Origin: Candidatus Bathyarchaeota archaeon
GTDB lineage: Archaea; Thermoproteota; Bathyarchaeia; Bathyarchaeales; DTEX01
NCBI GenBank assembly: GCA_021158305.1
Contig: JAGGUU010000152.1
Location: forward strand, 1-33,826
Direction of reading: 5' to 3'
Length of the DNA: 33,826 bases
Shown: positions 22,843 through 30,119 of the stretch, one piece after another
Position numbering within the stretch: the stretch's first letter is position 1
Layout: every line of letters starts with the position of its first letter
Notes under the pieces: generated by a model
Told to the model about the DNA's origin: nothing
The model's input: the letters and a program-made list of their open reading frames with translations, nothing else
The model's database searches: none
Translations under genes and position numbers: made by a program

Positions 22843-23479
22843 CTCTCATCCTCTCATCTAACGCCTTAATCAGATTCATGATCTGCCGCTCAAGTGAGCT
22901 TCTGCCAGACTCGATCATTATATCCGCTCTTGTGGCTTCGATTATTCTTCTACTTGTATCGCATTTTCTTCTAAGACTTGACACGAGAACTTGGATGTCT
23001 TCTAGATTAATGATCTCCTCATATATTGTCTCCATTAATCTTAAGCATCTTTCAGCTTCGCATCTCATATTCTTTCTCAATGATTCAAGAGCTCTTCTTC
23101 TTAATTCTCCTACTACATCTGCAAGTCCAAGAACATAAGCATCCATGGGGACGCCTAGTTCTTCAATTTCCGGAAACCTTGAGTCTTTGATGAGGGTCAA
23201 GAGTATATTCGCCTCTGCATATTCCTGAAACGCCGAGTTCACCGAGCCCGTATAAAAAAGATCCGGATAATCCTTTGATATCTCTTTGATTTTTTCTAGG
23301 GTTCTCTTGGCTTCTTCGAGCGTTTCCTTGGCTTTTTCAAGATTCTCTTTGTGAATTTGAAATACAGCCTGTTTAGAAAGCCTCGTAGCCTTACGCGCGG
23401 CTATTTGAATCTCTTGTTTAAACATATCTTTTCTGGCTAATTCTTTCCGTATTCTCTCCAGAGTATCCCTAAGCGACAT
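22820..23479 (-). CDS. Translin-family RNA-binding protein
   Basis: About 219 all-helical residues with translin features: heptad-like N-terminal helices, KQEIQIAARKATRLSKQAVFQIHKEN, QEYAEANILLTLI, YVLGLADVVGELRRRALESLR and MRCEAERCLRLMETIYEEI. Translins form ring octamers that bind RNA and single-stranded DNA; in archaea an associated RNase activity has been reported for related proteins. The longest frame starts at ATG 23521, but a TATA-like TTTAAATAAT abuts it and the first 14 residues are not family-like; ATG 23479 (MSLRDTLERIRKEL) is preferred, 23497 possible. It is the first gene of the operon with sepS and nfi. Confidence 0.82.
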   Translation of the reverse strand: MSLRDTLERIRKELARKDMFKQEIQIAARKATRLSKQAVFQIHKENLEKAKETLEEAKRTLEKIKEISKDYPDLFYTGSVNSAFQEYAEANILLTLIKDSRFPEIEELGVPMDAYVLGLADVVGELRRRALESLRKNMRCEAERCLRLMETIYEEIINLEDIQVLVSSLRRKCDTSRRIIEATRADIMIESGRSSLERQIMNLIKALDERMRDEPAESA

Positions 23480-23519
23480 AGTGTTCACATTTAACATTGG
23501 CTGGAATAAATACTTCATC

Positions 23520-23532
23520 ATATTATTTAAAG
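23520..23532 (-). promoter_or_regulatory. TATA-like box of the translin-sepS-nfi operon
   Basis: TTTAAATAAT on the minus strand within about 23520-23532, about 45 bp before the preferred ATG at 23479. A second TTTAAAATTC lies near 23550-23562 and would suit the longer reading instead. Confidence 0.35.
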
Positions 23533-23618
23533 AATCTTAATTTAGAACCTGAATTTTAAAGGGATAAATCATACTATTTAGCCATGACGAATGATAAGAT
23601 CTGAAGAGAGGGGAAAGG

Positions 23619-25055
23619 TTGGATCTGAATATTATGTTGAGCAGAAAGATTCCATGTGTGATGACGATCGCTGGCTCAGATAGTGGTGGAGGAGCCGGAA
23701 TTCAAGCAGACCTTAAAACATTTTCAGCCCTGGGCGTATTTGGAACATGCGTAATAACGGCTGTTACTGCCCAGAACACTAGAGGAGTGGAGAGTATCTT
23801 TCCTCTTCCTCCAAGCATAGTAAAGTCCCAGATCAAAGCTGTGATGAAGGATATACCAGTAAGAGTGGCGAAGACGGGCATGCTTTATTCACAGGAGATC
23901 ATGGAAGAGGTCGCCAAAGCCATAGATGAATATAAGATCACGCTGGTTGCGGATCCCGTTATCCGAGCTGGCTCCGGCAGTCCCTTAATAATCGAAGAGG
24001 ACAAGAACGCCATAATCAAATTAATAGTGCCTCGATCCATGATCCTAACTCCAAACGTGTTCGAAGCTGAGATGATAAGCGGCATTAGAATAAGAAGCCT
24101 AAATGACATGAAGAACGCGGCGAAGAGAATCGTAAATCTCGGCGCTGAATCTGTTATAATAAAGGGCGGCCACATGAAAGAGAAGAACCTAGAAGTATGC
24201 GATCTCTTCTATCATGAGGGTTCCTTCAGGGTCTTTAAGAAGAAACGTTTTATGATAAATCCTCATGGAGGGGGATGTACATTCTCAGCCGCGATAGCGT
24301 CGTTCCTTGCACATGGAGAAAGCCTTGAAAGCGCTGTTGAAGAAGCCGAAAAGTTCATTGAGACCAGCTTCAGAGGAGCTCTAAAGATTGGATCTGGAAG
24401 AACACCGGTGAATCCCATGGCGTTCTTATATAACAGAGCGGGGATAGCTGAAGCCATAGAGCAAGTGGATGAAGCCGCCAAGGCTGTTGAGAGAAATCCG
24501 AGTATATCCCGGTTCTGCGCCGAGGTTGGGATTCAAATAGCGATGGCTCCTCCGTATCCCCGCGGGCCCGAAGATGTAGTTGCTATTGATGGGAGAATAA
24601 TCAAGACTCGTGATGGACTGAAGGCAGCGGGTCCTCCGCGTCTCGGCGCTTCGAGACATATGGCATCCGTAATTTTGACGGCTATGAAGCATGATCCGCA
24701 AGTTCGTGCAGCTATGAATCTGCATTACAGCCCTGTTCTTCTAAAGGCCTTTAGGAAAATAGGCTGCAAAGTTTCCGGATTCGATAGAAAGCTTGAACCG
24801 GCTGAGATAAAACGTGTTGAAGGCAAGTCTCTTCCATGGGGAGTTGAGGAGGCCATTCATAAAATACGCGAAGTTCCAGACGTGATATACGATGAGGGAG
24901 GAGTTGGAAAGGAACCTATGATAAGAGTACTCGGCAGAAACGCATTAGAAGTTGTTGATAAAGTGCTCAGAGCCATAGAGGTGTTGCCCGAGGAAAAGTG
25001 CATGAATAAATCGAGGCGGGGATTCATAGATAAAAGGGAGTCTTCATGCTCCTGA
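23619..25055 (+). CDS. thiDN: Bifunctional HMP/HMP-P kinase and thiamine-phosphate synthase (ThiD-ThiN)
   Basis: 478 residues with two domains. The N-terminal ThiD (about 10-270) opens with CVMTIAGSDSGGGAGIQADL and carries DPVIRAGSG, LTPNVFEAE, VIIKGGH and the catalytic PHGGGCTFSAAIAS loop (about 212-228), phosphorylating hydroxymethylpyrimidine (phosphate). The C-terminal ThiN (about 285-465) contains IQIAMAPPYPRGPEDVVAIDG, LGASRHMASVIL and MNLHYSP, the archaeal thiamine-phosphate synthase that replaces ThiE. The pair completes the pyrimidine branch and coupling step of thiamin synthesis. TTG start with GAGAGGGG upstream; no ThiR-type HTH is fused. Convergent with the dehydrogenase gene. Confidence 0.95.
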   Translation: MDLNIMLSRKIPCVMTIAGSDSGGGAGIQADLKTFSALGVFGTCVITAVTAQNTRGVESIFPLPPSIVKSQIKAVMKDIPVRVAKTGMLYSQEIMEEVAKAIDEYKITLVADPVIRAGSGSPLIIEEDKNAIIKLIVPRSMILTPNVFEAEMISGIRIRSLNDMKNAAKRIVNLGAESVIIKGGHMKEKNLEVCDLFYHEGSFRVFKKKRFMINPHGGGCTFSAAIASFLAHGESLESAVEEAEKFIETSFRGALKIGSGRTPVNPMAFLYNRAGIAEAIEQVDEAAKAVERNPSISRFCAEVGIQIAMAPPYPRGPEDVVAIDGRIIKTRDGLKAAGPPRLGASRHMASVILTAMKHDPQVRAAMNLHYSPVLLKAFRKIGCKVSGFDRKLEPAEIKRVEGKSLPWGVEEAIHKIREVPDVIYDEGGVGKEPMIRVLGRNALEVVDKVLRAIEVLPEEKCMNKSRRGFIDKRESSCS

Positions 25056-25115
25056 TTACATGTACTCGGAAAGCTATTCTGAGCTGAGAAGACCGCCGAA
25101 ATATATCGTAGAAAT

Positions 25116-26147
25116 CTACGAGATCTCCATGATTTTTGAGGCTATTTCTTCACCTACCTCTTGCGTTGTCGAGTCTCCTCCAAGATCGTATGTTCTAACC
25201 TTTCCTTCTCTCAAAACTTTGATCACTGCTTGCTCAATGATTTTAGCGGCTTCTATTTCTCCGAGATACTCCATCATCATCTTCGCGGCGAGTATAGTCG
25301 CTATAGGGTTCACTTTGTTCTTGCCAGCATATTTGGGGGCGGAGCCGTGAACGGGCTCAAACATCGCGTAATCGTCGCCTATATTTGCTCCAGCAGCTAC
25401 TCCTAGACCGCCGACGATCTGAGCAGCCTCATCGGAGAGAATGTCCCCAAACATATTCGTGGTAACGATTACATCGAACTTTTCTGGTTCCTTAATCAGC
25501 CTCATGGCCATAGCGTCAACATGCACTTCATCCAGAATAACTGACGGATAATCTTCTGCAATTCTATAGACAGCATCTCGGAAGATACCGTCGGTTACTC
25601 GTAGTATATTTCTCTTATGCACACAAGTTACATGGCGTTTTCTCTTCATAGCAAGCTCAAAAGCTAACCGCGCAACCTTCTCCGATGCATCTCGCGTTAT
25701 AAGACGGATCGCTACGCCTTTTCCAGGCGACACTTCGAATTCCTCACCAAAATATAACCCTTCCGTATTCTCCCTAACAATGATGAGGTCAATATTGGGT
25801 TTTAATGATGGAACACCAGGCAAAGATTTACACGGCCTGACATTCGCATATAAACCGAATTTCCTCCTTATAGTCACGGCGGCGCTCGGCGGCGCTCCGA
25901 TTTCCTCCGGCGTCGTCATAGGCCCCTTTAGACACGCATTAGTTTCTTCAAGTATCCTAAGGGTCTTTTCCGGAACGTTCGTTCCATATTTTTCAATGCA
26001 GTTATACCCTGCTTCCCCAAATTTAAGCTCAAGTTTTAGGTTTCCTAATGCTTTCTGAACAGCATCTAAAACTTTAACAGCTGCCTCTATAACCTCAGGT
26101 CCTATTCCATCCCCAGGTAATACAGCAATGCTGTAGCTTCTTGACAA
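25116..26147 (-). CDS. Isocitrate/isopropylmalate-type beta-decarboxylating dehydrogenase
   Basis: 343 residues from TTG 26147. Motifs: VLPGDGIGPEV, VRENTEGLYFGEE, HKRNILRVTDGIF (the lysine-based catalytic region), TTNMFGDILSDEAA (metal Asp pair) and GAGANIGDDYAMFEPVHGSAPKYAGKNKVNP (NAD-binding loop). The family covers NAD(P)-isocitrate, 3-isopropylmalate and homoisocitrate dehydrogenases; I cannot separate these by eye. The frame opens earlier, at an ATG at 26210, but the 21 extra residues (ending RRHGE) precede the family start and GAGGAGG lies 9 nt before TTG 26147, so I place the start there. It follows trmY on the same strand. Confidence 0.88.
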   Translation of the reverse strand: MSRSYSIAVLPGDGIGPEVIEAAVKVLDAVQKALGNLKLELKFGEAGYNCIEKYGTNVPEKTLRILEETNACLKGPMTTPEEIGAPPSAAVTIRRKFGLYANVRPCKSLPGVPSLKPNIDLIIVRENTEGLYFGEEFEVSPGKGVAIRLITRDASEKVARLAFELAMKRKRHVTCVHKRNILRVTDGIFRDAVYRIAEDYPSVILDEVHVDAMAMRLIKEPEKFDVIVTTNMFGDILSDEAAQIVGGLGVAAGANIGDDYAMFEPVHGSAPKYAGKNKVNPIATILAAKMMMEYLGEIEAAKIIEQAVIKVLREGKVRTYDLGGDSTTQEVGEEIASKIMEIS

Positions 26148-26211
26148 CTCACCATGCCTCCTCTTTGTGAATAGAAGAGAGAAGAATGCCAATTTATGTC
26201 TTTTCGGCATT

Positions 26212-26775
26212 CTATACTTTTCGTTTCGTTTCTAAATCAAGCATATAATTTATAATGTCAACGCATGTTGCAGCTAAATAAGGCTTCTTTCCTATAGACA
26301 CCTTAGTTCCGAATCTCAAGGCGAATTCTTCATCCTTCCTCGGAAGACCTATCTGGTCGCCTAAAACAAATACGGGGTCTGCTCCAAAATCTATCTCCCT
26401 TATATCCCGTCCTTTCTCCTCCAGCACAAAGATGTTTCTATTACTAAATGAACGAAGCAATGCTTGGAAACTTTTCTTTTCTACGTAGATTCCGGGATGA
26501 GAGCCTCCAGATAAAACCTTCCTTAGAATTGACTCCCACGTTCTCTCATCCGTTCTCACTCCTCGAAGTTCTCTTCCATCAATAATCAGGTGAAGCGGAG
26601 GCCTAGGCGGCCCTCCCAAGATAGCGTGGAAAATCACATCGCGACGTATGGCTCCGGAGGTAAAAAACGCAAAGAGAATACACTGGTATACGACGTCCAG
26701 CCTACCAGCTTCCCTTAGGCTTCTGAATGACCCATCAGTTCTTCCTCTTCTGGATAATAGAATAAACTCGATCAT
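26212..26775 (-). CDS. trmY: tRNA (pseudouridine54-N1)-methyltransferase TrmY
   Basis: A 187-residue SPOUT methyltransferase of DUF358. The N-terminus is FILLSRRGRTDGSFR and the SPOUT knot region is DPVFVLGDQIGLPRKDEE, ending GKKPYLAATCVDIINYML. It uses SAM to methylate pseudouridine 54 in the T-loop of archaeal tRNA, giving the m1-psi equivalent of thymidine. Its length is slightly below the usual 190-200. ATG 26775 start with a weak SD; TATA-like sequence about 40-50 bp upstream. It precedes the dehydrogenase gene on the same strand. Confidence 0.93.
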   Translation of the reverse strand: MIEFILLSRRGRTDGSFRSLREAGRLDVVYQCILFAFFTSGAIRRDVIFHAILGGPPRPPLHLIIDGRELRGVRTDERTWESILRKVLSGGSHPGIYVEKKSFQALLRSFSNRNIFVLEEKGRDIREIDFGADPVFVLGDQIGLPRKDEEFALRFGTKVSIGKKPYLAATCVDIINYMLDLETKRKV

Positions 26776-26894
26776 CCAAAGCCACTATAAGCGTTCGTTT
26801 CTCTGAGATATTACATATACATATTACTTTAATTCTATCAGACTTGAATAAGCATTTTTCCATTAAAGAATTTAATAGCTTGTCATAGTAATCT

Positions 26895-27431
26895 CTAATA
26901 GGAGACCTTTATCACGATTGTCTCTGAGATATAATTGAAAAGTCTTTGTTGCTTCTTTGAATAAAGAAGCCATCCGATGAGGCAGTCTATGGGAAGCAGA
27001 AAAGCTTTACCAATACTTTCCACAGCTGCTTGCATCATGCTTATCTTTCCCCCATCCAGCCGCGTCACCTTCATCTTCATAACAATCTTTCCAATTGATT
27101 GACCGCATATACCCTCAGTGAATGTCCAGTAAAGGAAGTATACAATATTATCGAATCCAACGTCGATGAATGGGATTCCTCTCATAAAGATGAATGCTTT
27201 GCTGAAGTCTATGATTTTGAACCACACGAATCCTAACCAAAGGAAATACCACTTAAACAATGCGAGAAGAACACCAACAACTATTATGTCGATCATCCAT
27301 GCTACAAATCTTTCACCCCAACCTGCAGTCTCAAGTCTTCTTCTCCAATAAGCTCTAACTGGTGCGCCGCAATTCGGACAGAAAACGGCATCCTCTGGGA
27401 TCTTTGCTCCGCATTTTTCACAGTAAGGCAT
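26895..27431 (-). CDS. Zinc-ribbon RDD-family membrane protein
   Basis: A 178-residue protein with an N-terminal zinc ribbon (C4-x2-C7 and C18-x2-C21, MPYCEKCG ... FCPNCGAP) followed by an RDD domain: the Arg-Arg and Asp in GERFVAWMIDIIVVGVLLALF, a loop, then CGQSIGKIVMKMKVTRLDGG and a last helix. RDD proteins are small polytopic membrane proteins, and some are thought to be cation antiporters or carriers; the role in archaea is not settled. Divergent from tyrS, with which it shares the intergenic region. Confidence 0.88.
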   Translation of the reverse strand: MPYCEKCGAKIPEDAVFCPNCGAPVRAYWRRRLETAGWGERFVAWMIDIIVVGVLLALFKWYFLWLGFVWFKIIDFSKAFIFMRGIPFIDVGFDNIVYFLYWTFTEGICGQSIGKIVMKMKVTRLDGGKISMMQAAVESIGKAFLLPIDCLIGWLLYSKKQQRLFNYISETIVIKVSY

Positions 27432-27465
27432 ATTTTCTCTCTCGAAATCGTTATTTGCATCTCTT

Positions 27466-27488
27466 ACATTAAAAGCATTAAATAAATA
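27466..27488. promoter_or_regulatory. Divergent TATA-like boxes between the RDD protein gene and tyrS
   Basis: TTAAATAAATA at 27478-27488 (plus strand) is about 50 bp before tyrS, and CTTTTAATGT at about 27466-27475 (minus strand) is about 40 bp before the RDD gene. Both fit archaeal spacing for short leaders. The tyrS SD GGGGA is at 27526-27530. Confidence 0.45.
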
Positions 27489-27536
27489 TATTCCTCGGCG
27501 GCGTCTAATAGTAGTTTCAATAAGCGGGGAATAGTG

Positions 27537-28622
27537 TTGGATCTAGAGAAACGTCTGGAACTGGTTTCAAGAAATACTGAGGAAATCGTAACCTACGAGG
27601 AGATGCGGATCCTTCTAGAAACGAATAGTAGACCTAAGGCTTACTGGGGATTTGAATGCTCGGGGCTCATGCATGTGGGAATAGGATTGATTCCAGGGGC
27701 AAAAATCAAGGATATGATTGAAGCTGGCTTCGACTTCACAATTTTCCTTGCTGATTGGCATAGCTGGATAAACAATAAGCTCGGCGGAGTTATGGATAAT
27801 ATACGTGCCTGCGGAGAATATTTCAAGCATTGCTTTGAAGCACTAGGAATATCCTCAGATAAAGTGCGTTTTGTCTGGGCATCTGAGATAGCCAAGGACA
27901 TAGAATACTGGGAAAAAGTTATCAGAATAGCTAAAGTTTCTTCTCTCTTAAGAGTTCGAAGGGCCCTAACGATCATGGGACGCGAGATGGATCTCTCAGA
28001 TATTGAAACGGCTTGGATATTCTATCCATGTATGCAAGCTGCAGACATATTTCATATGAATCTTGACGTCGCCGCGGGAGGCATGGACCAGAGAAAGGCA
28101 CATATGCTAGCTAGAGACGCGGCTGAGAAGCTCGGATGGAGAAAACCGATATGCGTGCACACCCCATTGCTTCCCGGTCTTCTGAAACCCGAAGTCGGCA
28201 GAGGAAAGTATGATGAGGACGCGAGATTAAACGTAAGGATAAGCTCAAAAATGTCTAAGAGTAAACCTGAAAGCTGCATATTTGTTCATGATAGTCCGGA
28301 GACGATTAGAACTAAGATGAGAAATGCCTACTGCCCACCGAAACAAGAAGAGGGAAACCCTGTGCTTGAGCATGCGAAATACATAGTCTTTCCACATTTA
28401 AATCATCTTGAAGTGCCTAGACCCTCAAAGTACGGCGGACCATTAATGTTTGAGAGCTATGAAGATCTGAGACGATCTTACCTTAAGGGCGAAATTCATC
28501 CTCTTGATTTGAAAAATGGAGTTGCAGAAGCCCTTATAGAGATACTTAAGCCTGTAAGAGATCATTTCGAAAGGAATCCAGAGCCCTTAGAAAAGATCAT
28601 CAGGATCGAGACGACTCGATGA
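27537..28622 (+). CDS. tyrS: Tyrosyl-tRNA synthetase
   Basis: A 361-residue class I synthetase of the archaeal/eukaryotic TyrRS type. The HIGH-equivalent is HVGIG (about residues 46-50), the KMSKS loop is KMSKS (about 238-242), and the binding pocket includes YWGFECSG near the N-terminus, MQAADIFHMNLDVAAGGMDQRK and ADWHSWINNKLGG. There is no C-terminal S4 domain, as in other archaeal TyrRS. Start: GTG 27534 and TTG 27537 are adjacent; GGGGA 6 nt before the TTG favours 27537. TrpRS is the main look-alike, but the motifs here are TyrRS-like. Co-directional with the AEP gene 80 bp downstream. Confidence 0.95.
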   Translation: MDLEKRLELVSRNTEEIVTYEEMRILLETNSRPKAYWGFECSGLMHVGIGLIPGAKIKDMIEAGFDFTIFLADWHSWINNKLGGVMDNIRACGEYFKHCFEALGISSDKVRFVWASEIAKDIEYWEKVIRIAKVSSLLRVRRALTIMGREMDLSDIETAWIFYPCMQAADIFHMNLDVAAGGMDQRKAHMLARDAAEKLGWRKPICVHTPLLPGLLKPEVGRGKYDEDARLNVRISSKMSKSKPESCIFVHDSPETIRTKMRNAYCPPKQEEGNPVLEHAKYIVFPHLNHLEVPRPSKYGGPLMFESYEDLRRSYLKGEIHPLDLKNGVAEALIEILKPVRDHFERNPEPLEKIIRIETTR

Positions 28623-28666
28623 AATGAGCCGTTGTCTTTTCTTTTTCTAAGAAGTGATTTCTGCAA

Positions 28667-28676
28667 AAAATTTAAA
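28667..28676 (+). promoter_or_regulatory. TATA-like box before the AEP gene
   Basis: AAAATTTAAA lies 27-36 bp before the TTG at 28703, placing the transcription start almost on the start codon, which suggests a leaderless mRNA. Confidence 0.5.
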
Positions 28677-28702
28677 GGAGATGTCGAAAAAGAACTATTT
28701 GA

Positions 28703-30112
28703 TTGCCTTTGGATTTTAAGGATGTTCTAGAATATTATTCAAGACAAGAAGTGAAAGATGAAATTGCCTCCTACTGTAAAAATCGATGGGTTGCCATAGA
28801 AGGGTTTGAACGCGGCGGTAAAAGAGTTTTTATAAGGTACACTCGTCGGAGAACGCCTCTTATAATAAGTGATTCGGATGATGTCAGCCTTATCCTAAAC
28901 AGGTTCAGGTTCTTCAAGCCTAGAACGATATATGCATCCATAAACCGTTATAGACGCTTAAAAAGCCGTGAAGATACTGACCAGCCAGGCAATATTGTAG
29001 AATCCACGCCTATATGGGATGTTGATGCCAGCTTAGAATCTTGGGAATACGCGGTAAAAGCTTCGGAGATAATCGTTAATTTCCTAGATAAAGAAGGAGT
29101 TAATCGTTCAGTCTATTTGAAGTGGTCGGGGAGGGGAATTCATATTCACATTCACGAGAAAGCCTTCTCTGAGGATCTTTTGAAGAAACATAATCCCCTC
29201 GATGTATCGTTCTCTATTGTAGAGTATGCCCTGAGGAGGACTAAAGATCAGCTCGTTAAGCTAGCTGAGAAAGCCCCGGAGGCAGGAGAACGACCGCTTA
29301 GGATTGAAAACAAAATAGATATCAAGCGGGTTTTTACCGCTCCGCTCTCCCTCCATAGGCAACTCGACCTCTGCTGTGTCTGCTTCAAACCGAATGACAT
29401 CAACGATTTCTCTCCGGAATGGGCTCATGTCAAGAATCCTCGCCACGACCCTTCATGGAAGATATATGAAGAGGGCGAAGCAGACCATCTCGCCGAGAAG
29501 GCTCTAGCTGAAATTGGTGGATATGATGGATGGCGTGAAACGCCGAAGATAAGTCAGCGCATCGTCGTAGAGGCAAAAACTCCAGCTAAGGTTGCTGCTA
29601 AAGAGCCCGCCTATAGGAAGATTGGACGATTTCAAGTTATGGGCCTCCTCCAAGCTGCTCGCTACTATCTGATTAAGGGAGATATTGAAAAGGCTAAGTC
29701 ATTCGGTCTGAATAGGGCTATCTTCTATGCTTGGGCTAAGAGGTATGCTCGAGATAGGCTAGTGAGAATCACAAAGAAGCCTAGAATCGAAGAAGCTGGC
29801 ACACGAATCGCTAAGCCAATGTATGAGCAAGTCGGCAACGAGACGGCTTATCTTTCGCCTAGGGGCTGGTTCGTTATAGGCGGAACTGAACAGTCACCAG
29901 AAGATTACGATCGACAAATAGCTAAGCGTATAGAAAGTGCAGCTATATCATATAAGGATGCTTGGGAAGCATCTATTAAGTACTTGAGTCGTTTCTCTAG
30001 AGATGTCCTTCTGGATCAGCAGAGATTCTATAAGGAAGTCTATGTGCCAGTTAGAGACCGCTTTCACATCCTTGTGGAAAAGATGATGAAAGACAAGAAA
30101 GAAAATGCGTAA
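28703..30112 (+). CDS. Archaeo-eukaryotic primase (AEP)-like protein, PriS-related
   Basis: A 469-residue protein with the AEP catalytic signature: D106-x-D108 in IWDVDAS (motif I), S142-G-R-G-I-H147 in WSGRGIHIHIHE (motif II), and D206 in NKIDIKRVFTAPLSLHRQLDL (motif III, followed by the S-L-H typical of PriS). N-terminal sequence (YYSRQEVKDEIASYCKNRWVAIE) does not look like the standard PriS opening (Y-Y-R-x-[0-4]-E-F). A helical region of about 200 residues follows the catalytic core, with a Cys cluster CCVC near 224-227. It could be a second AEP for repair or lesion bypass, or the replicative PriS itself; PriL was not seen here. TTG start, probably leaderless. Confidence 0.78.
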   Translation: MPLDFKDVLEYYSRQEVKDEIASYCKNRWVAIEGFERGGKRVFIRYTRRRTPLIISDSDDVSLILNRFRFFKPRTIYASINRYRRLKSREDTDQPGNIVESTPIWDVDASLESWEYAVKASEIIVNFLDKEGVNRSVYLKWSGRGIHIHIHEKAFSEDLLKKHNPLDVSFSIVEYALRRTKDQLVKLAEKAPEAGERPLRIENKIDIKRVFTAPLSLHRQLDLCCVCFKPNDINDFSPEWAHVKNPRHDPSWKIYEEGEADHLAEKALAEIGGYDGWRETPKISQRIVVEAKTPAKVAAKEPAYRKIGRFQVMGLLQAARYYLIKGDIEKAKSFGLNRAIFYAWAKRYARDRLVRITKKPRIEEAGTRIAKPMYEQVGNETAYLSPRGWFVIGGTEQSPEDYDRQIAKRIESAAISYKDAWEASIKYLSRFSRDVLLDQQRFYKEVYVPVRDRFHILVEKMMKDKKENA

Positions 30113-30119
30113 GCATTGT

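Noticed and set aside
28681..28719. 12-codon leader frame (MSKKNYLIAFGF) overlapping the start of the AEP gene
   Set aside because: The GGAG directly abuts its ATG, giving no usable SD spacing, and the TATA position suggests transcription starts after it.
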